Source: Venatoribacter cucullus (GTDB lineage Bacteria; Pseudomonadota; Gammaproteobacteria; Pseudomonadales; Oceanobacteraceae). Taken from it: DNA of 64,000 nt. The DNA lies in the NCBI RefSeq assembly GCF_016132445.1, contig NZ_CP046056.1, positions 1,798,001 through 1,862,000 of the forward strand. Direction: 5' to 3'. The first letter of the stretch is position 1. The number at the start of each line of letters is the position of its first letter. This document shows positions 27,727-36,915 of this stretch, piece after piece. The notes beneath the pieces were generated by a model that searched no databases, was not told where the DNA came from, and saw nothing but the letters and a program-made list of their open reading frames with translations. A program made the position numbers and the translations under genes.

Positions 27727-27924
27727 ATGAAAAAACAGAAACGCGACATGCAGGAAAGAGCTTTTGCACGAGGGTACCGCGCGGGCGTTGAGCGCCGTTC
27801 AAAAGATCTTGCCCCCCCCGTTGGACCGGTTCGCGACGCCTGGTTAGCCGGCTGGCGTGAAGGACGTGCCGACCACTGGGATGGATACACCGGCGTTTCT
27901 GGCGTTCACAAAATCGCTGTCTGA
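27727..27924 (+). CDS. rmf: Ribosome modulation factor
   Basis: RMF pairs 70S ribosomes into inactive 100S dimers in stationary phase. The 65-residue basic protein matches the family along its length: MKKQKRDMQERAFARGY, RSKDLAPP and WLAGWREGRADH. GCGAGGAAG precedes the ATG by a suitable distance. A strong terminator follows, so it is monocistronic. The upstream gap (27566-27726) should hold its stringent/stationary promoter, but I see no clear hexamer pair. Confidence 0.95.
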   Translation: MKKQKRDMQERAFARGYRAGVERRSKDLAPPVGPVRDAWLAGWREGRADHWDGYTGVSGVHKIAV

Positions 27925-27971
27925 TGCAGGCTGACGCCTGTTAACCCCTGCTTCCCGCCCCGGGAAGCCCA

Positions 27972-27999
27972 GGCCCTGCAACTGCAGGGCCTTTTTTTT
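27972..27999 (+). terminator. Rho-independent terminator of rmf
   Basis: GGCCCTGCA and TGCAGGGCC form a near-perfect stem followed by eight T, 48 bases after the rmf stop. Confidence 0.92.
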
Positions 28000-28016
28000 G
28001 CCTGGCGCTCTGGCGT

Positions 28017-29054
28017 TCAGTGATTTACCGACGCTTCCAGCGCAGCAATGGCATCCACGGCTTCGGCGATCAGTTCCGGACCCCGGTAAATAAAACCGGA
28101 ATAAATCTGTACCAGCTGGGCGCCGGCGCGGATTTTATCGGCCGCACCTTCACCATCAATAATGCCACCGACGCCAATCACCGGCAGTTTACCGTCCAGT
28201 GCTTTGCACAGTGCGCTGATGGTTTCGGTAGCCAGGTCTTCCAGCGGCGCGCCGCTTAAGCCACCGGTTTCGTTACCGAAACGCAAGCCTTCAACGCCCT
28301 CACGAGACAGGGTGGTGTTGGTGGCAATCACGCCATCAATGCCGCTGTTGATCAGGGTTTCAGCCACCAGACCGACTTCTTCTTCGGTCATATCCGGGGC
28401 GATTTTCACAAACACCGGCTTGTAGCCAAACTGCTCGGCCAGCTCCAGCTGGCGGGCTTTGATCGGCGCCAGCAGCTGCTGCAGCGACTCACCGAATTGC
28501 AGGGTGCGCAGACCGGGGGTGTTGGGCGAAGAAATATTCACCGTAATGTAGGTGGCGTGTTCATACACCTTGTTCAGGCAGATCAGATAATCGCTGGTGG
28601 CATCTTCCACCGCGGTATCAAAATTTTTGCCGATATTAATGCCCAGCACACCCCGGTAACGGGCGGCTTTAACGCGCTCGACCAGATGGTCCACACCTTT
28701 GTTATTGAAACCCATGCGGTTGATAATGGCCTGACGCTCGGGAATGCGGAACAGGCGCGGCTTGGGGTTACCCGGCTGCGGCCGCGGGGTGACCGTGCCA
28801 ATTTCAATAAAACCAAAACCCAGGCGGGCAAAGGCGTCGATGAAATCGCCGTTTTTATCCAGCCCCGCTGCCAGCCCGACCGGATTGGGAAAGGTAATAC
28901 CCGCCACAGTTACCGGCAGCGCCGGTACCGGCGCCACCAGATGTTTCAGCAAGCCCAGCCGTTCGCTGGCACCCAGCATATCCAGCCCCAGTTCATGGGA
29001 CGTTTCACCGTTCAGACGGAATAACAGGGCGCGGCTCAGGCTGTACCAATCCAT
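28017..29054 (-). CDS. pyrD: Dihydroorotate dehydrogenase (quinone), class 2
   Basis: PyrD oxidises dihydroorotate to orotate in pyrimidine synthesis and passes electrons to the quinone pool. The 345-residue protein has the short N-terminal membrane-associating helices of class 2 enzymes, [13 protein letters not shown], the catalytic Ser in [11 protein letters not shown], and the FMN phosphate site [10 protein letters not shown]. The start [11 protein letters not shown] is chosen because GAGG lies six bases upstream and homology begins there. The alternative at 29087 adds 11 residues. Confidence 0.95.
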   Translation of the reverse strand: MDWYSLSRALLFRLNGETSHELGLDMLGASERLGLLKHLVAPVPALPVTVAGITFPNPVGLAAGLDKNGDFIDAFARLGFGFIEIGTVTPRPQPGNPKPRLFRIPERQAIINRMGFNNKGVDHLVERVKAARYRGVLGINIGKNFDTAVEDATSDYLICLNKVYEHATYITVNISSPNTPGLRTLQFGESLQQLLAPIKARQLELAEQFGYKPVFVKIAPDMTEEEVGLVAETLINSGIDGVIATNTTLSREGVEGLRFGNETGGLSGAPLEDLATETISALCKALDGKLPVIGVGGIIDGEGAADKIRAGAQLVQIYSGFIYRGPELIAEAVDAIAALEASVNH

Positions 29055-29111
29055 ATCGGACCTCAGTGGAAAAATAAACGCCGGCATTATATGTCAGCCG
29101 GGCCGTAAACA

Positions 29112-29336
29112 CTAAGGCAGCCGGACAATGCGCTGAAAGCGGCCCTGATCGTCAAACTCAATGGCAAAGCGGCCGTAAACACCATCGTGGCCGACCACTT
29201 TCTGCAGAATATTGGCCGGAAAGCGTACCGTGCGGCCATCCGCCGTGTGCGCCACCACCTGCCGGATACGACCGCTGTAATAGTACTGGTAATCAAGGGC
29301 GGAAATGGCCAGATCCACCACAATACGCTGACTCAC
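29112..29336 (-). CDS. DUF2835 family protein
   Basis: This small protein of 74 residues starts at GTG 29336 (GGAG eight bases upstream). The family pattern is clear: DLAISALDYQYYYSGRIRQV, DGRTVRFPANILQKVV and DGVYGRFAIEFDDQGRF. DUF2835 proteins occur in marine gammaproteobacteria and Pseudomonas; the function is unknown. A longer open frame to 29636 runs through the repeat at 29400 and antisense into the glutamate dehydrogenase frame, and is not real. Confidence 0.85.
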   Translation of the reverse strand: MSQRIVVDLAISALDYQYYYSGRIRQVVAHTADGRTVRFPANILQKVVGHDGVYGRFAIEFDDQGRFQRIVRLP

Positions 29337-29399
29337 TGAACGCTCTCCGCACAGGTTTAAAAGCGGCATCATACTTCGCTTTACGGCGCAGGGAAGCCA

Positions 29400-29492
29400 G
29401 GGAGCCTCTGAATAACCCGGTGCCCGCTCTGGATTACAGGAAAGTTCTGAATCACGAAGCCGGGTTGCAGGCATAGCGGGTTCTGTCAAAAC
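29400..29492. repeat. Truncated copy of the 44944 inverted-repeat element
   Basis: About 93 bases beginning GGGAGCCTCTGAATAAC align without gaps to the left part of the element at 44944, with only about eight differences, and then similarity stops. The right inverted end is missing. The copy fills the gap between the DUF2835 gene and gdhB and covers the gdhB stop codon (29486-29488), so the dehydrogenase's final codons and stop may come from the element. Confidence 0.8.
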
Positions 29493-32400
29493 CCGCCCGG
29501 CCGGCTGGCCTGGGCCAGATCCAGCAGTTCGCGCAGTGCCACCGAAGCCATGGTGAACTCCAGCGTCCCCGCCGTGCCCAGCTCGGTCAGCATGGCTTTC
29601 CAGCGCTGCACCAGTTCCTGTTGCTGTTCTTCCCATACCGTCAGCGCCTCATCCAGCGTCGCTCCGGCTGGCTGATTATGCAGAATGCCAACCGTCAGCG
29701 CCCGTTGCTGCCAGTCCAGATCATCACGCAAACTCTCGCGCGCCAGCGCGTCCCAGCGACTGGCTGAGGGCAGCGCGTTAATCTGCTGCAGGAACCAGGT
29801 CAGTGACAGATGTTCGCCCAGCTGATAGTAGGCTGCGGCCACCTCGCAGACCTCGCGGCCGGTTTGCGCAGCCGCTTCAATAATGCCAGGGGCCGCAAAC
29901 AGGTTGGCGGCGGCGGCGGTAAAGTGGGCCAGATCATCCGGTACACCGGCGGCCAGACGGGTTTCGTACAGGCTCTGCCAGTGTTCATGGGCACTGCCCT
30001 GCAGCAACTCGCCCATGCGCCGGATCAGGGCATCCACCGCAGGCCGGAAGCATTCCACCTCGGCCGCAATATTCAGGTTCTGGCGACGGTTACGCAAAAA
30101 CCAGCGGCTGGCGCGGCGTACCAGCCGCATCAGGTCAGCCTGCATATCCGCCTGCACCTCCGCCGGTACCCGATAATCCAGAGCACTGATCTGCTGGCGG
30201 TAATATGGCATGGCAAAAATATCGCGGGCGGCCAGATAAGCCCGGGCAATGGCAGCAATACCGGCGCCGGTGGCATCGCGCAGACGGCTGACGTAGGTAA
30301 TGCCCATGGCATTAACCATATCGTTGGCCAGCTGAGTGGCGATGATTTCATTGCGCAGGCGGTGTTGCTCCAGCGTCTGAGGAAATTGCTCGTTCAGTGC
30401 CTGCGGAAAGGCATGCTGCATCATCGCTGCCACATAGGGGTCACTGACCAGCTCGGCCTGATTCAGCTGCTCTTTCAGATCGGCCTTGGTGTAGGCAATT
30501 AACACCGCCAGTTCCGGCCGGGTTAAACCACGGCCGCTGCTGCGCCGTTCCGCCAGCTGTTCATCGGCGGGCAGAAATTCCAGCGCCCGGTTCAGCTTGC
30601 CCTGTTGTTCAAAGTCACGGATCAGACGGATGTATTCATCCAGCCGCAACTGACTGTCAGCCACCGCCAGCGCGATGGCCTGGGTTTGCTGGTAATTATC
30701 CTGCAATACCAACTCGCCCACGGCAGCAGTCTGGGCCATAAAAATTTCATTCCGCTGCTTTACGGTCAGGTCGCCGGCGGCCACCACCTCGTTCAGCATG
30801 ATTTTGATATTCACTTCATGGTCGGAGCAGTTCACGCCGCCGGCGTTATCAATAAAGTCGGTAAAACAGGCACCGCCATTAAGGGAATATTCGATCCGCC
30901 CCAGCTGCGTCATGCCCAGATTACCGCCCTCACCAATCACCGTGGCGCGTACCTCATTGCCGTCTACGCGCAGGCCATCATTGGCTTTATCCCCTACCTG
31001 CGAATGCCGTTCAGCAGAAGCCTTAATATAAGTGCCGATACCGCCGTTCCAGAGTAAATCCACCGGGGCACGTAGCATGGCTTTGATCAGCTCATTGGGG
31101 GTTAACCGTTCATCGGTAATAGCAAAGCGCTGCTGCATTTCCGGGCTGATCGCAATGCTTTTGGCGCTGCGTAAAAATACCCCGCCACCGGCAGAGATTA
31201 AGTCTTTGTTGTAATCCGCCCAGCTGGAGCGGGGCAACTGAAACAGGCGCTGACGCTCGGCGAAACTGCGCGCCGCCTCCGGCTGCGGATCAATAAAAAT
31301 ATGCTGATGATTAAATGCCCCGACCAGGCGAATATGTTCCGACATCAGCATGCCGTTACCAAAGACATCGCCGGCCATATCCCCGATGCCGACGGCGGTA
31401 ATATCGGTTTCCTGCACATTAATAGCGCGCTCACGGAAATGCCGCTGCACCGAAATCCAGGCACCGCGGGCGGTAATGCCCATTTTTTTATGGTCGTAGC
31501 CGACCGAGCCGCCAGAGGCAAAGGCATCGCCCATCCAGAAGCCGCGCGCCACCGCAATGGCATTGGCAATATCGGAAAAACTGGCCGTGCCTTTATCGGC
31601 GGCCACCACCAGATAAGGATCATCGCCGTCGTAACGCACCAGCTGCGCCGGCGGTACCAGCTCACCCTCAACCAGGTTATCGGTAACATCCAGTAAGGCT
31701 CCGATGAAGGCCTGATAACAGGCGATGCCTTCGGCCTGAATCTCATCGCGGCTGCCTTCCGCCGGCAGGCATTTGGCGACAAAGCCGCCCTTGGCACCCA
31801 CCGGAACAATGACCGCATTTTTCACCTGTTGCGCTTTTACCAGCCCCAATACTTCGGTACGGAAATCATCGGCCCGGTCGGACCAGCGCAAGCCGCCACG
31901 GGCCACCCGGCCACCGCGCAGATGCACCCCTTCGACCCGGGGCGAATACACAAAGATTTCCGCCACCGGGCGTGGCAGCGGTATATCACTGATGGCAGCC
32001 GGATTCAGTTTCAACGCCAGCGTGGGTTTGTTATTGCTCTGCTCATCCAGCTGATAAAAGTTGGTGCGCAGGGTGGCGTTAATTAATTCAATGTAGCGGC
32101 GGATGGTGCGTTCTTCGTTCAGCTGAGCAACGTTTTCCAGCGCTCCGATCAACTGTTGCTGCTGTTTTTCCAGCGCACTCTGACGCTGGTCCGGGGTTTT
32201 GTTACGCAAATCAAAACGGCTATGGAAAAACTGCACCAGCCGCGCGCTGATATCGATATACCGGCTTAAGGTATCAGCGATGGTTTGCTCGCTGATGCCA
32301 AAGCGGATTTGCTTCATATAACGCGCATAAGCCCGCAGCACGGCAATATCGCGCCAACTGAGTTCCGCGCCCAGCACCAGCCGGTTAAAGCCATCATTTT

Positions 32401-34345
32401 CGGCCTGCCCTTGCCAGACGGCACGGAAAGCGTCCTGAAACAGGGATTTAACCGCGGTAATATTAATGCTGTCTGACAAGCGGTAACGCAGCTGAAAGTT
32501 GTGCATCCAAAAGCGCTGACCATCGCTGCGCAGTATTTCATAAGGGTGTTCACCCAATACCCGCAGGCCCAGATTTTCCAGCACCGGAATCACATCGGAT
32601 AACGGCAGAATCTGATCACGGCTGAATAATTTAAAGCGTAATTCATTGGCCGCTTCTTCCGGTTCGCGGTAGAAGCTCATGCCCAGTTCACCGGCATCCT
32701 GCGTGCACAGGTTTTCCATATACTGTACGTCTGCTACGGCGGTACGGACATTAAAGGCTTCGCGATAACCGGCCGGGAAAGCCGAATTGTATAAATGAAA
32801 CTGGTGATTACCCAGCTCCTCGCCAACCTGTTCAATCAGGGTGGCCTGCAATTCATCCTGCCAGCTGCGTGCCACCTGCAGCACTTTCTTAATAAGTGCC
32901 GCTTCGTCGTACTCCAGCGGCTGCTGCGGGTCCAGCCGCAGCATAAAATGCGTGCGCGCTAAAATGGATTCGGAAAAATAAGTATTAAATTCTATATCCA
33001 GCGTCGGTACTTCCTGCATCAGTACCTGTTCAATTTTGCACCGCAATTCAGTGTTATAAATATCGCGCGGTACATACAGCAGGCAGGAAAGAAATTTACT
33101 GTAAGCATCTTTACGCAAAAATACCCGGGTTTGTCGCCGTTCCTGAATATGCAGAATACTCAGTGCGGTTTTCAGCAGCTGTTCGGCCGTGGACTGAAAC
33201 AGTTCATCGCGGGGATACACTTCCAGAATACGATCCAACTCTTTGGCACTGTGACTACCGGCACTGAACGCGGCCATATCGCGCACGGCCTGCAACTTTT
33301 CTTTAACCAGGGGCACGGAATTCGGCGTCTCGATATACACCATCGAGGTATAGAGGCCCAGAAAACGCACGCCGCCGGTCACCGCGCCTTTGGCATCAAA
33401 AAATTTAATCACCACATAATCGGGGTAAGCCGGCCGGTGTACCCGGCTGCGGCTGCCGGATTTTACAAAGCTGATTAATTGCGGGCTGGTAATAAAAGCC
33501 TGCACTTCGCTGTCCAGCTCCGCCAGCGGAATCACCTGCCGGCTGGCCGGATAATGCCGCGACAAGCCCAGATCGGCACCGGCTACCCGTTCAATCACCG
33601 GCTCTTTGCCACCGGTATCCAGTTTAAATTCATCACAGGCGAGAAAGGTAAAATGGTTATTGCTCAGCCAGTGAAGAAAATCGGCGGCCTGCTGATAATC
33701 GCTGGCCCGTTCTTTATTGTGGGGCTTGTCCAGTTGCTGCTGCACCTGCTGCAGCCGCGCCAGCATGGCTGGAAAGTCAGCGACACAGGTCTGCACTTCC
33801 GCCAATACCGCCTGAATTTCCTGATTTAACTGCTGCAAAAAACCGGTATCGGAATGGTGATCAAATTCCACATAAATAATGGCTTCCGGCGCCGGTTGAG
33901 CAGCGGTCTGTTGCGGCCGCGGCTGATCCCAGGCGGTACCGGTATCCAGCTGACCTTTGCCATCACGCTGCGCCTGTAACACACAATAGTGAATGGCGTG
34001 CAGGGATAATTGCCGGGCATTCAGCAGCATGCGCACGGAATCAACCAGAAACGGCGCATCATCACAGAGAATTTCCACCACGCTGTGTAATGACTGCCAG
34101 CCATGATTTTCATAATCCGGGTTAAATACCCGTACCTTAATGGCCTGGCCGGCCCGCTGCTGCACAAACTGCCAGCAGGATAAGGTGGCACCGTATAAAT
34201 CCGCCACATCCCGCTGTTGCAGCTCGTCCTGCGGGGCTCCGGAAAAATACAGGTCGGCAAATCGTTGCAAGACATCGGTTTGTTCCGGGCTATTACGTTC
34301 GGCAATCAGGCTGTGCAGGTGACTGAGCATATCCGTTAAATCCAT
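29486..34345 (-). CDS. gdhB: NAD-specific glutamate dehydrogenase, 180-kDa class
   Basis: This large enzyme (1,619 residues from the ATG at 34345) oxidatively deaminates glutamate to 2-oxoglutarate and ammonia, feeding the TCA cycle. It has the long N-terminal regulatory region with ACT-like segments, and the conserved catalytic core with GGLRWSDRADDFRTEVLG and NAVIVPVGAKGGFV (the Lys of the glutamate site), GNGMLMSEHIRLVGAFNH and GEGGNLGMTQLGRI. The length equals that of the Pseudomonas GDH-180 family. The start is uncertain: 34408 would add 21 residues, and no strong ribosome site is seen at either. Confidence 0.94.
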   Translation of the reverse strand: MDLTDMLSHLHSLIAERNSPEQTDVLQRFADLYFSGAPQDELQQRDVADLYGATLSCWQFVQQRAGQAIKVRVFNPDYENHGWQSLHSVVEILCDDAPFLVDSVRMLLNARQLSLHAIHYCVLQAQRDGKGQLDTGTAWDQPRPQQTAAQPAPEAIIYVEFDHHSDTGFLQQLNQEIQAVLAEVQTCVADFPAMLARLQQVQQQLDKPHNKERASDYQQAADFLHWLSNNHFTFLACDEFKLDTGGKEPVIERVAGADLGLSRHYPASRQVIPLAELDSEVQAFITSPQLISFVKSGSRSRVHRPAYPDYVVIKFFDAKGAVTGGVRFLGLYTSMVYIETPNSVPLVKEKLQAVRDMAAFSAGSHSAKELDRILEVYPRDELFQSTAEQLLKTALSILHIQERRQTRVFLRKDAYSKFLSCLLYVPRDIYNTELRCKIEQVLMQEVPTLDIEFNTYFSESILARTHFMLRLDPQQPLEYDEAALIKKVLQVARSWQDELQATLIEQVGEELGNHQFHLYNSAFPAGYREAFNVRTAVADVQYMENLCTQDAGELGMSFYREPEEAANELRFKLFSRDQILPLSDVIPVLENLGLRVLGEHPYEILRSDGQRFWMHNFQLRYRLSDSINITAVKSLFQDAFRAVWQGQAENDGFNRLVLGAELSWRDIAVLRAYARYMKQIRFGISEQTIADTLSRYIDISARLVQFFHSRFDLRNKTPDQRQSALEKQQQQLIGALENVAQLNEERTIRRYIELINATLRTNFYQLDEQSNNKPTLALKLNPAAISDIPLPRPVAEIFVYSPRVEGVHLRGGRVARGGLRWSDRADDFRTEVLGLVKAQQVKNAVIVPVGAKGGFVAKCLPAEGSRDEIQAEGIACYQAFIGALLDVTDNLVEGELVPPAQLVRYDGDDPYLVVAADKGTASFSDIANAIAVARGFWMGDAFASGGSVGYDHKKMGITARGAWISVQRHFRERAINVQETDITAVGIGDMAGDVFGNGMLMSEHIRLVGAFNHQHIFIDPQPEAARSFAERQRLFQLPRSSWADYNKDLISAGGGVFLRSAKSIAISPEMQQRFAITDERLTPNELIKAMLRAPVDLLWNGGIGTYIKASAERHSQVGDKANDGLRVDGNEVRATVIGEGGNLGMTQLGRIEYSLNGGACFTDFIDNAGGVNCSDHEVNIKIMLNEVVAAGDLTVKQRNEIFMAQTAAVGELVLQDNYQQTQAIALAVADSQLRLDEYIRLIRDFEQQGKLNRALEFLPADEQLAERRSSGRGLTRPELAVLIAYTKADLKEQLNQAELVSDPYVAAMMQHAFPQALNEQFPQTLEQHRLRNEIIATQLANDMVNAMGITYVSRLRDATGAGIAAIARAYLAARDIFAMPYYRQQISALDYRVPAEVQADMQADLMRLVRRASRWFLRNRRQNLNIAAEVECFRPAVDALIRRMGELLQGSAHEHWQSLYETRLAAGVPDDLAHFTAAAANLFAAPGIIEAAAQTGREVCEVAAAYYQLGEHLSLTWFLQQINALPSASRWDALARESLRDDLDWQQRALTVGILHNQPAGATLDEALTVWEEQQQELVQRWKAMLTELGTAGTLEFTMASVALRELLDLAQASRPGGF

Positions 34346-34471
34346 GACGACGGTTAATGGTAATAAGCCTAGCCCATTCAGCCGGCTTAATGACACCCGC
34401 CAAAGCACAGCTCGGCGCTGAACTAACGGCGGCGCATTCAGTCTATTGCCAACAACTGACCGCCACGGCCA

Positions 34472-34499
34472 TTGACCCGCCCGGCTCAGTCTCTAAAAT
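34472..34499 (+). promoter_or_regulatory. Sigma-70 promoter of the moxR-bat operon
   Basis: TTGACC at 34472-34477 and TAAAAT at 34494-34499 are separated by 16 bases and each match five of six consensus positions. The moxR ATG follows 33 bases downstream behind CAGGAAG. Confidence 0.65.
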
Positions 34500-34532
34500 C
34501 ATTGGCAAATCAACGCTCTGGATAACAGGAAG

Positions 34533-35492
34533 ATGACTGGAAAAGAGGAATTTATACGTCTTAAAGACGCCATGCAGACGCAGATTATCGGCCAGCCACA
34601 TCTGGTTGACCGCTTATTGATCTGCCTGCTCAGCGACGGCCACTTATTGGTGGAAGGGGCGCCGGGTCTGGCCAAAACCAAAGCCATTAATGCCCTGGCC
34701 CAACGGCTGGAAGGCGATTTCAAACGCATTCAGTTCACTCCCGACCTGTTACCCGGGGATATTACCGGTACCGAAATTTACCGCCCGCAGCAGCAGAGCT
34801 TTGATTTTCAGGCCGGGCCGATTTTCCACAATCTGATTCTGGCCGACGAAATCAACCGCGCCCCGGCCAAGGTGCAGAGTGCCCTGCTGGAGGCCATGGC
34901 CGAACGTCAGGTGACGGTCGGTGGCGTTACCCGCAAGCTGCCCGAGCTGTTTATGGTGATGGCCACCCAGAACCCGATTGAACAGGAAGGCACCTACCCA
35001 CTGCCGGAAGCGCAGCTGGACCGCTTTTTAATGCACGTGGTCATTGGCTACCCCGATGCCGGTGCCGAGCAGCAGATTCTGCGTCTGGCCCGCGGTGAAG
35101 CCCTGCAACAACCGGTTGCCGATTTCCCGCGCCTGACCCAGGCCGATATTTTCAGCGCCCGTCAGCAGGTGCTCAGCCTGCACATGAGCGACGCGGTCGA
35201 GCAGTATCTGGTACAGCTGGTGATGGCCACCCGCCAGCCGGAGCATTACGGCAAAGATCTGGCCGGCTGGATTGAATACGGCGCCAGTCCGCGTGGCACC
35301 ATCGCCCTCGACCGCTGTGCCCGCGCCCACGCCTGGTTACATGGCCGCGATTACGTCAGCCCCGATGATGTGCAGGCCGTCGCCCACGATGTGCTGCGCC
35401 ACCGTTTACTGCTCAGCTTTGAAGCCGAAGCCTCGGGCATGACGGTGAACCGGGTCATTAACGAACTGCTGCAGCGGGTACCGGTGGTCTGA
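34533..35492 (+). CDS. MoxR-family AAA+ ATPase
   Basis: MoxR ATPases act as chaperones for VWA-domain proteins. The 319-residue protein has Walker A GAPGLAKT, Walker B LILADEINRAPAKVQSALL, sensor 1 ATQNPIEQEGTYPLPEAQLDRF and a C-terminal lid (SPRGTIALDRCARAH). It is the first gene of six tightly packed genes; its stop codon overlaps the start of the DUF58 gene by one base. The gene order is that of the Bat (aerotolerance) operon first described in Bacteroides and common in gammaproteobacteria. Confidence 0.95.
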   Translation: MTGKEEFIRLKDAMQTQIIGQPHLVDRLLICLLSDGHLLVEGAPGLAKTKAINALAQRLEGDFKRIQFTPDLLPGDITGTEIYRPQQQSFDFQAGPIFHNLILADEINRAPAKVQSALLEAMAERQVTVGGVTRKLPELFMVMATQNPIEQEGTYPLPEAQLDRFLMHVVIGYPDAGAEQQILRLARGEALQQPVADFPRLTQADIFSARQQVLSLHMSDAVEQYLVQLVMATRQPEHYGKDLAGWIEYGASPRGTIALDRCARAHAWLHGRDYVSPDDVQAVAHDVLRHRLLLSFEAEASGMTVNRVINELLQRVPVV

Positions 35493-36445
35493 TGAACCAG
35501 CCGTTGCGACAAAGCTTTTCCAGCGGTGCTGACATTGTCGCCGCCAATCTGGTGCGGCTGCGCAGCTTAGCGCCGATGTTGCCGCTGAACCGCCAGAAAA
35601 AGGTGCTGCGCGATATGAGCGGCAGCCACAGTTCGGCCTTGCGCGGGCGCGGCATGGACTTTGCCGAAGTGCGGCAATATCAGGCCGGCGATGATCTGCG
35701 CAGCATGGACTGGCGGGTAACCGCCCGCACCGGCCAGGCCCACATCAAAGTCTTTAATGAAGAAAAAGAACGGCCGGTGTTGCTGGTGTGCGATCTGCGC
35801 GCCGGCATGCAGTTCGGCAGCCGCCGCGCCCTGAAAAAAGTGCTGGCGGCCGACCTTACCGCCCTGCTGGCCTGGGCCGCCCTGCACAATGGCGACCGTA
35901 TCGGCGCGCTGCTGTTCAATGATGCGCAGGAACTGGATCTGCGCCCCAAACCCGGTCGCAAGAGCGTCCTGCACCTGCTGAATGAACTGACCCGGCTGCC
36001 GGCCACCAGCGCAACGCCGCAGCCCGACCGGCTGGCGCAGATGCTCCGCCATTTGCGCCGAGTGGCCCGACCCGGCAGCCGCATTTACATTACCAGCGAC
36101 TGGGCCGGTTACGACCACGAATGCCAGCAGCACCTGTTCAGCATCAGCCGCCATTGCGATGTGATAGCCCTGCATATCAGCGACCCGCTGGAACAACAAT
36201 TACCGCCCCCGGGCCTGTACCCGCTGACCGATGGCCAGCGCCGGCTGCTGCTGGATACTGCCTCAGCAAACGCCCGGCAAACCTACCAGCAGGCCTTTCA
36301 GCAGCAGTTGCAGCAACTGCGTGAACAACTGCTGCAACTGCAGATTCCGTTGCTGGCGCTCTCCACCGCCGATCCTGACCCCTTACCGGCGCTGCGTACC
36401 GGCCTGGGGCTGGGCGCCGCCGTCAGCCTGCCGGAGGTGGTCTGA
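35492..36445 (+). CDS. DUF58 domain protein of the Bat operon
   Basis: The 317-residue protein has the DUF58 signature GRGMDFAEVRQYQAGDDLRSMDWRVTAR and a VWA-like fold without membrane segments (VLLVCDLRAGMQFG at the position of a metal site, with the DxSxS serines not conserved). It is coupled to moxR by a one-base overlap and to the DUF4381 gene likewise. In this operon type DUF58 is thought to be the direct MoxR client, but its biochemical role is unknown. Confidence 0.92.
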   Translation: MNQPLRQSFSSGADIVAANLVRLRSLAPMLPLNRQKKVLRDMSGSHSSALRGRGMDFAEVRQYQAGDDLRSMDWRVTARTGQAHIKVFNEEKERPVLLVCDLRAGMQFGSRRALKKVLAADLTALLAWAALHNGDRIGALLFNDAQELDLRPKPGRKSVLHLLNELTRLPATSATPQPDRLAQMLRHLRRVARPGSRIYITSDWAGYDHECQQHLFSISRHCDVIALHISDPLEQQLPPPGLYPLTDGQRRLLLDTASANARQTYQQAFQQQLQQLREQLLQLQIPLLALSTADPDPLPALRTGLGLGAAVSLPEVV

Positions 36446-36915
36446 TGCAACTGCCACTGGAGGATATTATGCTGCCGCCGCCCGTCAGTGCCTTTCCGCC
36501 CGCTCCCGGCTGGTGGTTATTGGCGGCGCTGATTCTGGGCCTGTCGCTGACGGCAGCCATCTGGGCTTACCGGCGCTGGCAGCGCCGCCGGCGTCTGCAG
36601 CAGGCGCTGGCCCGGCTGCAACAAATGACCACAGGCAAACAGGGCAGCGCACTGTGCGCCGCCGTTAATGAATGGCTGAAACTGTGCCTGCGGCCCTATT
36701 ACCCACACGCACTGAGCCTGTACGGAGACGACTGGCTGGCCTTTCTGCAGCAACGCAGCGGCGGCCCGGTATTTCAGCCCGCCGAAGCCCAGGCGCTGGC
36801 CCAGGGCCCGTACCGGCCCGATATAGCCGCCGATGCCAGCCGGCTGTGCCAACAGGCGCAACACTGGCTGCTGGCCAGCGATATTCCTGCCCGCGGAGGC
36901 CCGCAATGGAACTGA
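36445..36915 (+). CDS. DUF4381 single-pass membrane protein
   Basis: This 156-residue protein has a Pro-rich N-terminus (DIMLPPPVSAFPPAPGWW), one transmembrane helix (about 28-48) and a cytosolic basic segment WQRRRRLQQ, the pattern of DUF4381 proteins found between DUF58 and BatA genes. Function is unknown. It overlaps the next VWA gene by 10 bases, indicating translational coupling. Confidence 0.85.
   Translation: MQLPLEDIMLPPPVSAFPPAPGWWLLAALILGLSLTAAIWAYRRWQRRRRLQQALARLQQMTTGKQGSALCAAVNEWLKLCLRPYYPHALSLYGDDWLAFLQQRSGGPVFQPAEAQALAQGPYRPDIAADASRLCQQAQHWLLASDIPARGGPQWN

Noticed and set aside
29337-29636. 100-codon N-terminal extension of the DUF2835 gene
   Set aside because: It reads through the repeat copy and antisense to the gdhB 3' end; a good ribosome site exists at the short start.
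36672-36905. 78-codon N-terminal extension of BatA
   Set aside because: It is an out-of-frame reading of the DUF4381 gene; the ATG at 36906 begins the proper membrane helix.
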